Made by a program: the position numbers and the translations under genes
NCBI RefSeq assembly: GCF_002269385.1
Contig: NZ_CP022957.1
Span: 1,669,001 to 1,733,000 of the forward strand
Direction of reading: 5' to 3'
Length of the DNA: 64,000 bases
Source of the DNA: Maribacter cobaltidurans
Lineage (GTDB): Bacteria > Bacteroidota > Bacteroidia > Flavobacteriales > Flavobacteriaceae
In this document: one piece after another, positions 53,994-64,000 of the stretch
Layout of the letters: every line of letters starts with the position of its first letter
Position numbering within the stretch: the stretch's first letter is position 1
Notes under the pieces: generated by a model
What the model was told of the DNA's origin: nothing
Seen by the model: only the letters and a program-made list of their open reading frames with translations
Databases searched by the model: none

Positions 53994-55298
53994 ATGCTAA
54001 AAGCCATCTACTTTTCTCTATCCCTTGGTCTATGCTGTAATCCAATATTGGGGCAAAAGGCCAATATATCCCTCACGGGCAAGACCTACCAAAAGATTGA
54101 TTCCTTAGATGTTTACCATAAAATAGATTCCATTATAACAAATGGTATAAAACATGAAGCTTTTCCTGGAGCTCAAGTCTTAGTAGCCCTTAACGACACG
54201 ATTATCTTTCATGAAGCTTTTGGATATCACACCTACGACAGTATTCAACACGTAGCCTTAGACGATTTGTACGACCTCGCTTCTGTAACAAAAATTACGG
54301 GGCCATTACCGGCCATCATGAAATTGGTGGGCGAGGGCAAATTGGATTTGGATGTGCCTTTCAGCACCTATTGGAAACCTTGGAAACGCAGAAAAGATAA
54401 AAAAGATATAACGCTTAGAGAGATTTTAGCCCATCAGGCGGGATTGCAGCCCTACATAGTTTTTCTCAACAAAACCCTAAAAAAGAACGGTCGGTTTAAA
54501 AATAGATTTTTACGGAAATCCAGAAGTAATCGATTTGAAAAACAGGCCTTTGACAGTATTTACGTAAAAACTAGATTTAATCGAAAAATGTACCGAATGA
54601 TTAATCGGTCTAAGGTTTCGGAGGATAAGACCTATCGGTATTCCGGGTTGACTTTTCTTCTTTTTCCAAAAATAATCACAGATTTGACAGGGGTTCCCTA
54701 TGAGCAATATATAATCGAAAACTTTTATGAGCCCATTGGTGCCAAGACTCTAGGTTTTCTCCCGTCAACCAAAAACTATCCGAATCACATAGTCCCCACC
54801 GAAATGGATACTATTTACCGACATACTTTGACCAAAGGTTGGGTACATGACGAGAATGCTTCCTTGCTTGGCGGTATTTCCGGTAATGCAGGATTGTTCG
54901 GCACAGCCGAGGACTTGGCTAAAATCATGCAAATGTATCTCCAGTATGGAAGCTACAATGGCAAACAAATTCTTCCGGAGGAGGTGGTAAAAGAATTTAC
55001 CACAGTTCAATTTCCTGAAAATGATAATCGAAGAGGACTTGGGTTTGACAAATCACTTTTAGGCAATGATACCTTGGCTTTAAACGATGCATATCCCGCC
55101 CCAGAAGTAAGCCCGGAAAGCTTTGGCCACAGTGGTTTTACGGGTACTTTTGTTTGGGCAGATCCAGAAAACCAGTTGGTATATATCTTTTTGTCCAATA
55201 GGGTTTACCCAAATCGTGAGCATCGACAGCTGTATGAACTGAATATTCGTTCTGCCATACAGCAAGTATTTTACAAGGCTTTAGAACCCCAATTATAA
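53994..55298 (+). CDS. Exported serine hydrolase (beta-lactamase family)
   Basis: A 434-residue exported protein. The ATG at 53994 opens the signal LKAIYFSLSLGLCCNPILGQ and lies just after a -7 box; a TTG at 53973 is inside that box. The superfamily motifs are SVTKIT (S-x-x-K), YSGLTF and GHSGFTG. Residues around 145-215 form a basic insertion (Lys/Arg-rich) not usual in the family. It is not closely similar to the serine hydrolase at 50421. The natural substrate is unknown. Confidence 0.87.
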   Translation: MLKAIYFSLSLGLCCNPILGQKANISLTGKTYQKIDSLDVYHKIDSIITNGIKHEAFPGAQVLVALNDTIIFHEAFGYHTYDSIQHVALDDLYDLASVTKITGPLPAIMKLVGEGKLDLDVPFSTYWKPWKRRKDKKDITLREILAHQAGLQPYIVFLNKTLKKNGRFKNRFLRKSRSNRFEKQAFDSIYVKTRFNRKMYRMINRSKVSEDKTYRYSGLTFLLFPKIITDLTGVPYEQYIIENFYEPIGAKTLGFLPSTKNYPNHIVPTEMDTIYRHTLTKGWVHDENASLLGGISGNAGLFGTAEDLAKIMQMYLQYGSYNGKQILPEEVVKEFTTVQFPENDNRRGLGFDKSLLGNDTLALNDAYPAPEVSPESFGHSGFTGTFVWADPENQLVYIFLSNRVYPNREHRQLYELNIRSAIQQVFYKALEPQL

Positions 55299-55332
55299 AT
55301 TCAACCCATTTTTAATTCAAATTTTGGCGGAT

Positions 55333-55394
55333 TTTAATCCTATTAGAAAATCTATACCCCATAAGCTTATGCCCTATGGTGTAGTAGGATTAAA
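55333..55394. repeat. Large nested dyad before the CNNM gene
   Basis: TTTAATCCTA (55333-55342) and TAGGATTAAA (55385-55394) are exact reverse complements. Inside them CTATACC (55352-55358) faces GGTGTAG (55378-55384), and CATAAGCTTATG (12 bp, self-palindromic) lies at the centre. A weak -7 box (TATCTTAG, 55398-55405) follows, so the dyad may be an operator upstream of the start point or a terminator of the gene before it. Confidence 0.5.
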
Positions 55395-55423
55395 TTGGTA
55401 TCTTAGGGTTTCAAATAACTGAC

Positions 55424-56572
55424 ATGGGATTACTGATTTTTTATGCCCTTATATCCATTTTCTTTTCCTTTCTATGCTCCATATTGGAGGCTGTTCTTCT
55501 TAGCATCACCCCAACTTTTGTCAATGTAAAAAAAAGAGAGGGCAAAACGTACGCCTTAACGTTGGAAGAGCTAAAACAAGATGTAGACCAACCTCTGATT
55601 GCCATATTGACCTTAAATACCATTGCCCATACCGTAGGTGCAATCTTGGTAGGTGTTCAGGCCAAAGTAGCGTATGCCGAGCTTTATGGCACTACACAAC
55701 GTTCCATATTGGGCATGGAATTCACGGAAGACCTTATGGTAGGGGTAGTTTCCACCCTTATGACCATTTTGATTCTTGTCGCGTCGGAAATCATTCCAAA
55801 AACTATCGGCGCTACGTATTGGAGACAACTGGCCAATTTTACGGCCAAAACTCTTAAGGCCATGGTCCTGGCATTAAAGTATACTGGTTTATTATGGTTA
55901 TTACAGCTTTTTACAAAACTGGTAGGTGGAAAAGGACATCATGGAAGTGTATTGAGCCGCGAAGATTTTACGGCCATGACCGATATGGCACACGAGGAAG
56001 GTGTTTTTTTAAAATCGGAATCCACCATTATTAAAAACTTGTTACGTTTTGACCAAGTTTTGGTAAAGGATATCATGACCCCACGTGCAGTGATGAAAAT
56101 TGCCTCCTCCGATAAAACCATTCAGGCCTTTTTTGAAGACAATCCTAAGTTGCGCTTTTCCAGAATTCCCATTTTTGAGGATAAGATGGATAATATAACC
56201 GGTTTTGTTTTGAAGGACAACGTCTATGAGGAAATCATCAGCGAAAATGGGGATTTGCCTTTAAAAGAAATAAAACGCGAGATTTTATTGACAAAGCGGG
56301 ATACACCCATCCCCAAACTGTTCGATACTTTTGTGAACAAACGGGAACATATTGCCCTAGTGGTGGACGAATACGGTTCAGTAAGTGGGTTGGTAACCAT
56401 GGAAGATGTCATAGAAACGCTTCTAGGCCTTGAAATCATGGATGAAAGTGATAATGTAGCGGACTTACAGCTTTTGGCACGTAGAAATTGGGAAAACAGG
56501 GCCAAACAGAGCGGGGTCATTGAAAAAAATCCGGTTGAGGAAGAAAAACCCAAAGAAGAAAAAGAAGAATAG
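55424..56572 (+). CDS. CNNM/HlyC-CorC family protein with CBS pair
   Basis: A 382-residue inner-membrane protein. The N-terminal CNNM (DUF21) domain holds three or four helices (ILEAVLLSITPTFV; LIAILTLNTIAHTVGAILVG; VVSTLMTILILVASEIIPKTIGA). The cytoplasmic CBS pair follows (VKDIMTPRAVMKIASSDKTIQAF and HIALVVDEYGSVSGLVTMEDVIETLLGLEI). The usual CorC_HlyC C-terminal domain is absent; a Glu/Lys-rich tail replaces it. Relatives export Mg2+ or Co2+. The Ogt gene follows after 6 bp. Confidence 0.9.
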   Translation: MGLLIFYALISIFFSFLCSILEAVLLSITPTFVNVKKREGKTYALTLEELKQDVDQPLIAILTLNTIAHTVGAILVGVQAKVAYAELYGTTQRSILGMEFTEDLMVGVVSTLMTILILVASEIIPKTIGATYWRQLANFTAKTLKAMVLALKYTGLLWLLQLFTKLVGGKGHHGSVLSREDFTAMTDMAHEEGVFLKSESTIIKNLLRFDQVLVKDIMTPRAVMKIASSDKTIQAFFEDNPKLRFSRIPIFEDKMDNITGFVLKDNVYEEIISENGDLPLKEIKREILLTKRDTPIPKLFDTFVNKREHIALVVDEYGSVSGLVTMEDVIETLLGLEIMDESDNVADLQLLARRNWENRAKQSGVIEKNPVEEEKPKEEKEE

Positions 56573-56578
56573 CCCCAG

Positions 56579-57052
56579 ATGGAAACTGCCTTTATCCAAA
56601 CGCCTTTAGGAACGGCAAAATTGGAAGGAGATGAAAATGGTCTCACTGTCATTACCGTTTTGGATACCGATGAAACCCTTACAGACATTATTCCTGTTGA
56701 ATTGGAAGACGCCGCCTACCAATTGAAGGAGTATTTTGATGGCTCGAGAACACGATTCGACCTACTACTCAATCCATCCGGCACCGATTTTCAAAAATCC
56801 GTTTGGAAAGCCCTTCAGGAAATCCCCTATGGTAAAACCGTTTCCTATTTGGATTTAAGTAAAACCTTGGGCGATGTAAAAGCGATTAGGGCAGTAGCCT
56901 CGGCCAACGGAAAAAATCCGCTTTGGATCGTAGTTCCTTGCCATCGCGTTATTGGTAGTGATGGATCACTTACCGGCTATGCCGGCGGACTTCACCGGAA
57001 AAAGTGGCTTTTGGAGCACGAAAACCCCGTAAAGCAGCAATCCTTATTCTAA
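56579..57052 (+). CDS. ogt: Methylated-DNA-protein-cysteine methyltransferase
   Basis: A 157-residue DNA repair protein that takes the methyl group from O6-methylguanine onto its own Cys. The acceptor is Cys121 in IVVPCHRVIG; the DNA-binding helix region GKTVSYLDLSK and the closing GYAGGLHRKKWLLEHE are also standard. It is 6 bp after the CNNM gene, so the two form a small operon. Confidence 0.93.
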   Translation: METAFIQTPLGTAKLEGDENGLTVITVLDTDETLTDIIPVELEDAAYQLKEYFDGSRTRFDLLLNPSGTDFQKSVWKALQEIPYGKTVSYLDLSKTLGDVKAIRAVASANGKNPLWIVVPCHRVIGSDGSLTGYAGGLHRKKWLLEHENPVKQQSLF

Positions 57053-57087
57053 TATTCACTTTATTTAGTGTTACCTACCCTCTTGCA

Positions 57088-57107
57088 AACCGACCAAAAA
57101 GTCGGTT
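57088..57107. terminator. Possible terminator between convergent genes
   Basis: AACCGAC (57088-57094) pairs with GTCGGTT (57101-57107) around a 6-nt loop, in the space between the convergent ogt gene and the lipoprotein gene. No strong T tract follows on either strand, so support is modest. Confidence 0.35.
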
Positions 57108-57227
57108 CCCAAAATCAAATTCAATCAAAAACCGAGAATATTGCTTTTTGACTTAGTCAAATTCACTTTTGTCCATAAACCCTTCCTGATTTTTTACTCC
57201 GTCAAACTATGTTAAAGACCACTTGGT

Positions 57228-58346
57228 CTATAAACCCTGATCCACAAAATATGTGGGAACAAAATTCAAATTTTTCTGTGCCTTTAGCTTTCCATCGGTT
57301 GAAATCAGAAGAAAACCCCCAGGTTCATCAATTTCACCATTTGGTAAAGTATATGAAATGGCGAACACATTTTTACCGGGTAGGTATTGACCTAAAATAG
57401 GTTGAATATTCAAGCTCTTTTCACTATTCAATTTTTCAATGGTCCCCGATAAATCCAAAACAGTATTGGTACCGGTCGAAATATCGAAAATTGCAGGTCC
57501 CTTGACCAAACTAAAGGGTTGTGGATAGGTATATTCGTAATATAATTTGCCAACCGCTAGGGTTCCATTGATTGGACCTGTTGGAAAGTGATGGTCAAAT
57601 TGCAGTTCATTTTTGGAAATGCTAATGAGATTGACCATGTCGAAAAGTTCCAAAACCGTATTTTCCTTATCATTCTGTGTAAAAATGGCCAATTCACCGT
57701 CCTCGGTAATCAAAACACTAGGCTTACTGCTCTTTAATTCCAATGTTTTGGCAATGACATCCGTTAGGGTATCAAAAATTATGATTTTATACTCCCCATC
57801 CCCTGTTCTATAGGTAATTATCAGTTTACCATCATGATATAATGGTTGAAACAATTGGTCTATTCCAAATTCAATGGCAAGGTCAAATCCCTCCAAAGTT
57901 TCCAAATCGACAATGCGGAGGGCTAAATTGGTAGAACCAAAAGGTTTGTACAAACCAAAATAAACCGAATTTTCATTGCTAAGTCCCCAAACCAATGACC
58001 GCTCCGAGGTTATATTGTAAAAATCGGGATACATGGTGATGCCAGAGGTAATCAAATCCTTTTGGTGCAAGGAAATGGCACCATTGGAAAAAGTAAAAAA
58101 GGAAAGTGTGTTGCCTAACTGCCGTAAAGTTAAATAGTAATTGGTAATGCCCAACTCACTGGACAAATCCGTTTGAAAGCCCACATCGGTATCACTATTA
58201 TAATCGTACTGGTAGACCTTGTCCAAATCCTCCCCGATCAAAGTCAGGTTTATGGCCTCATCAATAGTAGGATTTTCTGTGCTATCCTTATTACAAGAAA
58301 TCAGCAACAGCAAACCGCAAGCAATCGATATACTAAAGAATTTCAT
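57228..58346 (-). CDS. Hypothetical lipoprotein, probably a propeller
   Basis: A 372-residue lipoprotein. The ATG at 58346 begins a clean signal and lipobox (FFSISIACGLLLLISC); an upstream in-frame start at 58382 would put charged residues before it. The mature part is a series of beta-strand blocks (YYLTLRQLGNTLSFFTF, SVYFGLYKPFGSTNLALRIVDLE, LIITYRTGDGEYKIIIFDTL, SVLITEDGELAIFTQND), which suggests a beta-propeller. No named family is recognised. It should sit at the outer membrane. Confidence 0.75.
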   Translation of the reverse strand: MKFFSISIACGLLLLISCNKDSTENPTIDEAINLTLIGEDLDKVYQYDYNSDTDVGFQTDLSSELGITNYYLTLRQLGNTLSFFTFSNGAISLHQKDLITSGITMYPDFYNITSERSLVWGLSNENSVYFGLYKPFGSTNLALRIVDLETLEGFDLAIEFGIDQLFQPLYHDGKLIITYRTGDGEYKIIIFDTLTDVIAKTLELKSSKPSVLITEDGELAIFTQNDKENTVLELFDMVNLISISKNELQFDHHFPTGPINGTLAVGKLYYEYTYPQPFSLVKGPAIFDISTGTNTVLDLSGTIEKLNSEKSLNIQPILGQYLPGKNVFAISYTLPNGEIDEPGGFLLISTDGKLKAQKNLNFVPTYFVDQGL

Positions 58347-58472
58347 GAATGTGCCTTCGACTCTGACTTTAGTTGACCCCATTTTTAAATATAACCTATT
58401 TTGAGCTTTTCAGAAGACCTTAAAGATTAAATAAAATATGTTAAATTACTGACTCTTAGGAATGCCAAAACT

Positions 58473-59186
58473 ATGCTGCACAAGATTAACTTGGAACACA
58501 TCCTATTTTTGGATATTGAAACCGTACCTGAAAAGGCGGAGTTTCAGGAATTGGACGATGTAAAACAGGAACTTTGGGAACAAAAATCAAAATATCAGCG
58601 CAAGGAGGATTTTACTGCGGAAGAATTTTATGATAGGGCAGGTATTTGGGCGGAGTTCGGGAAGATTATCTGTATTTCGGTAGGATATTTTAAAATACAA
58701 GGTGAAACCCTCCACTTTAGGGTTACCACTTTTCATGGCGATGAAACTAAACTATTAAAGGACTTTAAAAATCTTTTGAACGGTCATTTCAGCGAAGCCA
58801 AACACTTGCTCTGCGCACACAACGGTAAGGAATTCGATTTTCCTTATATCGCCCGTAGAATGATCATAAATGGTATTTCCTTGCCTTGGAAATTGGACCT
58901 TTTTGGAAAAAAACCCTGGGAAGTTCCACACCTGGACACTATGGACCTTTGGAAATTTGGGGATTATAAACATTATACTTCCTTAAAGCTAATGGCGAAC
59001 ATCTTGGGCATACCCTCCCCTAAGGAAGACATTGATGGCAGTATGGTGAGAGATGTTTTTTATGAGGATAACGATTTGGACCGTATCATCACCTATTGCG
59101 AACTGGATGTGGTTACCACGGCCCAGGTCTTTCTAAAACTTCGTAACGAACCTTTATTGGAGGAGCATCAAATTAAAAAGGTGTGA
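58473..59186 (+). CDS. Predicted PolB-like 3'-5' exonuclease
   Basis: A 237-residue DnaQ-fold exonuclease of the family related to the proofreading domain of DNA polymerase B (PF10108). The first acidic pair is LFLDIETVPE (Asp14, Glu16), the second block LLCAHNGKEFDFPYIARRM, and the last ITYCELDVVTTAQVF with its Asp. The four metal-binding acidic residues are therefore present. It is probably a nucleic acid repair or turnover enzyme. A short orphan toxin-like reading frame follows in the same frame after its stop codon. Confidence 0.88.
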   Translation: MLHKINLEHILFLDIETVPEKAEFQELDDVKQELWEQKSKYQRKEDFTAEEFYDRAGIWAEFGKIICISVGYFKIQGETLHFRVTTFHGDETKLLKDFKNLLNGHFSEAKHLLCAHNGKEFDFPYIARRMIINGISLPWKLDLFGKKPWEVPHLDTMDLWKFGDYKHYTSLKLMANILGIPSPKEDIDGSMVRDVFYEDNDLDRIITYCELDVVTTAQVFLKLRNEPLLEEHQIKKV

Positions 59187-59216
59187 AGCCCCCTAGCCCC
59201 CAAAGGGGGAATTTGG

Positions 59217-59480
59217 TTGTTCGTTGTTGGTTGGTTTATTGATAATCTTACTCGAATTCCGGAAGGAACTCAGAGACACGAGCAAGATGCTCACGCCAGC
59301 ATAGGAACTCTTAGTGGAAGGTTTCCCGATTTGGAAGTTAGCAATGGTGTTGAGACTATTATTATACAGGTTGGAAAAGCAACCAAAAAATCAAGAAGAC
59401 CTATTTCCAGAGAAAGATGGGCAATTAAAGATTTAAGGGATTCTGGTGAATTTGATAAAGTTATTTTCTTAGAATATTGA
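59217..59480 (+). CDS. Orphan toxin C-terminal domain, probably displaced
   Basis: An 87-residue reading frame without any ATG; it could start at TTG 59217, and the frame is open back to the stop of the exonuclease gene. It looks like a polymorphic toxin tip: compact, basic, ending in RRPISRERWAIKDLRDSGEFDKVIFLEY, and followed 1 bp later by a likely immunity gene. The delivery part of a toxin (Rhs repeats or a T9SS tail) is missing. It shares a 25/26-bp inverted repeat with 60251-60276, which implies that part of the frame derives from a repeat element. Function is inferred from layout only. Confidence 0.5.
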   Translation: MFVVGWFIDNLTRIPEGTQRHEQDAHASIGTLSGRFPDLEVSNGVETIIIQVGKATKKSRRPISRERWAIKDLRDSGEFDKVIFLEY

Positions 59481-59481
59481 A

Positions 59482-60090
59482 ATGATCGAGCTAAGTAATA
59501 TTGATAAATATAGAGGAAAGGGCAAAGGAAAGGTCTTTCAGTTTTTTGCCGTAGCAAATGAACTTTTTAAATTAATTAATAGTCTTGAAGAAAAATTTGC
59601 ATCAAAATTTGAATTAATAAAATCCGAATGGGACGAAAAATCAAATAACTGGAATTACTACAGATTTGATATTAAAGAATTTCTGAACCTAATTGAACAA
59701 GGAAATAATTTTTTTCTATTAAGGAGCATAGAAATTACGCCTTCAATTGATTTGTTGAAGAATTCCGATTATCATGATGATTATTATTTATATAATGGTC
59801 TTATTAAGATGAGATATAATTTTAATCCGGCGGACAACAGAATTGGGGAGTCCTATATTATGTTAATAGACAACATTCAAAATTTAGAAAAGCCTGACAA
59901 AACCTTTTCTAACAAAGAAGCTCTAAAAATATTTAACTTTTTAAAAAAAGGCTTAAAATCATCACTTATATATAAGGGTTCTTTTATTGGTAAAAGTGGA
60001 AAAGTTTATGAAGTAGAAAATGTTTCAAAAGGTTACAAGGAGGAATTTACCAATGGTACTATACATAGTATCCTTGACAAAATCTATTAA
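59482..60090 (+). CDS. Probable immunity protein
   Basis: A 202-residue soluble acidic/Lys-rich protein that I do not recognise. It starts 1 bp after the toxin-like frame and is strongly AT-rich compared with the exonuclease gene. The sequence is rich in Asn, Lys, Ile and Phe, with short strands and helices, as in many immunity proteins of polymorphic toxins. The coupling with an orphan toxin tip suggests a solitary immunity pair kept after recombination. Confidence that it is a gene is good; the immunity role is inference. Confidence 0.6.
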   Translation: MIELSNIDKYRGKGKGKVFQFFAVANELFKLINSLEEKFASKFELIKSEWDEKSNNWNYYRFDIKEFLNLIEQGNNFFLLRSIEITPSIDLLKNSDYHDDYYLYNGLIKMRYNFNPADNRIGESYIMLIDNIQNLEKPDKTFSNKEALKIFNFLKKGLKSSLIYKGSFIGKSGKVYEVENVSKGYKEEFTNGTIHSILDKIY

Positions 60091-60218
60091 ACAAAAGGGA
60101 CTGTAAACTATTTTGTGTTTTAGGCCTGTACTTAGTCAAAAATAGAACAAAAACATAGGTATAACTTTAACGGTTTAAATTTATACTTATGAACACGGAA
60201 ATGGAGAAATTACATGAC

Positions 60219-60276
60219 GGCCTTGTCTCGAAGCTTACGGACAAGGCCCCGCTGGCGCGAGCATCTTGCTCGTGTC
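60219..60276. repeat. GC-rich palindromic repeat element
   Basis: GGCCTTGTC (60219-60227) pairs with GACAAGGCC (60240-60248) and CGAGCA (60258-60263) with TGCTCG (60267-60272). The segment 60251-60276 is the reverse complement of 59275-59300 except for one base. The GC content contrasts with the AT-rich gene before it. No gene is seen in 60091-60349. Confidence 0.6.
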
Positions 60277-60349
60277 CAGAGCGTAGCTTACTAAATATCC
60301 CGCCCTAAATTTATAAAAACAGCCCTAAAGGCCTCTCAATGACACATAA

Positions 60350-60378
60350 AAAAGGGCAGCCCAATGGGCTGCCCTTTT
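60350..60378. terminator. Bidirectional terminator, katG end
   Basis: A 13-bp perfect stem (60350-60362 with 60366-60378; GC-rich centre GGGCAGCCC/GGGCTGCCC) has a 3-nt loop and A/T tails on both sides. It ends katG on the minus strand and any read-through from the immunity gene. Confidence 0.88.
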
Positions 60379-60404
60379 ACTAAGGTATAAAGCTAGTCTG
60401 GTTA

Positions 60405-62666
<2,262 letters not shown>

Positions 62667-62784
62667 TTATTAAGTTCGTCTATCCGTAAAATTACCAATT
62701 TAAGAGCTCTTTTATATAGTTATTTACTTGTTTTGATTTATTACAATATCAATTTTGTCTATAGATTTTGTAAAAAACAAGTAC

Positions 62785-62821
62785 AAAAAAAAGACCTGAC
62801 TTTCACTTGGTAAGTCAGGTC
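62785..62821 (-). terminator. Terminator of the T9SS subtilase gene
   Basis: GACCTGACTT (62793-62802) pairs with AAGTCAGGTC (62812-62821), a 10-bp stem. On the minus strand it is followed by a run of T (seven or more), 46 bp after the gene's stop codon. Confidence 0.82.
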
Positions 62822-62867
62822 GATAGAAAAATGAATAGGTTCCGGGGGGATAGGGAAATTTACATGG

Positions 62868-64000
62868 CTAATTTTTAAAGAATTTGGTACTCTTGTATGT
62901 TCCTCCATCCATAACCTGAAGGATATACATGCCGGCAGCAAGGTCCGCCACTTGAATTGGTTCATTTTTTGCTTGCCCTACTTTTAATTCTATACCTGAG
63001 GCCGATACGATTCTGTACATCGCCGAATCACCAACTTCGGTCAGCAAACGAATTTGATTTACTGCAGGATTTGGAAATACAGAGAAATTAATTGTTGCCT
63101 CCGCACTTAATGTTTGATTCATATCCAAGGTACCTAGTGTTGTATCAATACCTTCAAAGGTGAACATGTACTCCATACTATATTCGGAAGCCATGTTTTG
63201 CGAACAAAATGTCCTTACCCGTATCACATAATTTTCGTTTAAAGTTAAATTGGTCAACATAGTTGAGCCGGTGGTTACATAGTCCGTAATCCATCTTTCC
63301 TCGTTTTCTTTTTTATATTGTATTTCGTACAATCCATTTGGAATTTCTTCCCATTCCAATAAAATTTGGTTATCCGTAGGATTATTTAAACTAAGATTGT
63401 CAGGTGCTTTCATAGTACATTCAGTTAACACTATTCCCGATACAAGTAGGGAAAAGTCTTGTTTTAGGTTCTTTAGACTACCTTTATGGCTTATGGTTAT
63501 GGTATAGGAACCCTCTGCATCTGGAATTTCGATTTTCTCAAACGGATCTACTAAATTATCTCCTTTGCGTGCAGCCGCTTTTGGGTTCTTAGGGTCTAAT
63601 TTCCATGGAAAGAATGTTTTCCCGTCTTGTGTAATTCTTATATCCAAGTCATTTACAAGCGCGGCCGTTGTATTGTTAAGCTCACCCCTATTGATATATT
63701 CCGACACAGGGTCTGTCCAAGAAATAGAGGCTACCAAAGGTTCTCCTTCCTTAGCCTTTACATTAAAGCTAAACGTTTCCCCATCTGACAAGCTATTTTC
63801 AGAGATATGACTACTAAAATCCTTTTGGTATAAAACCTCAGCGGCCCTTTTGGCATTCATTACACCCCATCCCATTTTATAATCTGGACCTTGTTCGTCT
63901 ACATCATCTGCAGAATGTAAGGCCAATCCTTTTAATGTTGCCGCCTTTAAATAAGAGCCATAAAGCTGCTCATTGTATTGCTGTAATAGAAGTAATGCGC
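62868..64000 (-). CDS. Subtilisin-like S8 peptidase with T9SS sorting domain, 5' part outside window
   Basis: The frame is open to the window end, so only the C-terminal 377 or so residues are present. The first part (LKAATLKGLALHSADDVDEQGPDYKMGWGVMNAKRAAEVL) is the end of a subtilase catalytic domain. A beta-sandwich region follows (SFNVKAKEGEPLVASISWTDP to SLLVSGIVL), then a fibronectin type III-like module (LEWEEIPNGLYEIQYKKENEERW) and a T9SS type A tail (FSVFPNPAVNQIRLL to YKSTKFFKN). The peptidase is thus sent across the outer membrane. The catalytic Asp, His and Ser lie outside or at the edge of the window. Confidence 0.88.
   Translation of the reverse strand, partial: ALLLLQQYNEQLYGSYLKAATLKGLALHSADDVDEQGPDYKMGWGVMNAKRAAEVLYQKDFSSHISENSLSDGETFSFNVKAKEGEPLVASISWTDPVSEYINRGELNNTTAALVNDLDIRITQDGKTFFPWKLDPKNPKAAARKGDNLVDPFEKIEIPDAEGSYTITISHKGSLKNLKQDFSLLVSGIVLTECTMKAPDNLSLNNPTDNQILLEWEEIPNGLYEIQYKKENEERWITDYVTTGSTMLTNLTLNENYVIRVRTFCSQNMASEYSMEYMFTFEGIDTTLGTLDMNQTLSAEATINFSVFPNPAVNQIRLLTEVGDSAMYRIVSASGIELKVGQAKNEPIQVADLAAGMYILQVMDGGTYKSTKFFKN

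Overview
The window looks like chromosomal DNA of a marine Bacteroidetes, most likely a Flavobacteriaceae member. Supporting signs are TAnnTTTG-type -7 promoter boxes, few Shine-Dalgarno sequences, a subtilase with a type IX secretion (T9SS) C-terminal tail, paired VPS10/BNR-propeller proteins next to a tricorn-like S41 peptidase, a HemC-HemD fusion, and four-helix-bundle (23S rRNA-intervening-sequence type) genes scattered among housekeeping genes. No rRNA, tRNA, CRISPR array, insertion sequence or integrase gene was recognised.

Layout. 1-3200: end of a bacilliredoxin gene, a PlsC-like acyltransferase, an HD phosphohydrolase and a processive family-2 glycosyltransferase. 3400-8950: a likely catabolic block with a Tat-exported Gfo/Idh oxidoreductase, a CitMHS carboxylate transporter, a split AtuA pair and an exported esterase. 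9000-18900: an AT-rich accessory island. 18970-41080: core genes, mostly on the minus strand (radical SAM, crotonase, NtrY-like kinase, HemJ, two 1044-residue propeller proteins, lactonase, MATE pump, HemH), plus the S41 peptidase, an MscS channel and a DUF1460 protein on the plus strand. 41250-50340: AraC regulator and the heme cluster hemA-hemCD-hemE-hemF-hemB. 50420-58350: serine hydrolases, DinB, a WYL regulator, a CNNM protein, Ogt and a propeller lipoprotein. 58470-64000: a PolB-like exonuclease, an orphan toxin-tip/immunity-like pair, KatG and a T9SS subtilase cut by the window end.

The most unusual part is 9455-15800. It reads as an integron-like gene-cassette array without a visible integrase. 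Each unit begins with a GTTRG-type core whose reverse complement recurs at the start of the structured sequence closing the same unit: 9505-9513 with 11340-11348 (9/9), 11541-11550 with 12271-12280 (10/10), 12810-12818 with 15108-15116 (7/9), and 15156-15164 with 15677-15685 (8/9). The first unit carries a retron-like system: a promoter, a structured RNA closed by a perfect 17-bp a1/a2-type repeat, an 89-residue helical protein, an XRE-type HTH protein, and a retron-type reverse transcriptase with a frameshift at a seven-A run. The next units carry a formylglycine-generating-enzyme-like protein, an SDR/SRPBCC/AraC operon, and a DUF4440-like lipoprotein. A TetR/SDR/methyltransferase group and a frameshifted two-repeat secreted protein follow.

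How genes work together: hemA, hemCD, hemE, hemF and hemB, with hemH and hemJ elsewhere in the window, cover most steps from glutamyl-tRNA to protoheme. hemL is not in the window. KatG uses heme. The two VPS10/BNR proteins and the S41 peptidase form a divergent cell-envelope peptide or glycan processing group. All assignments come from reading the sequence; no database search was run.
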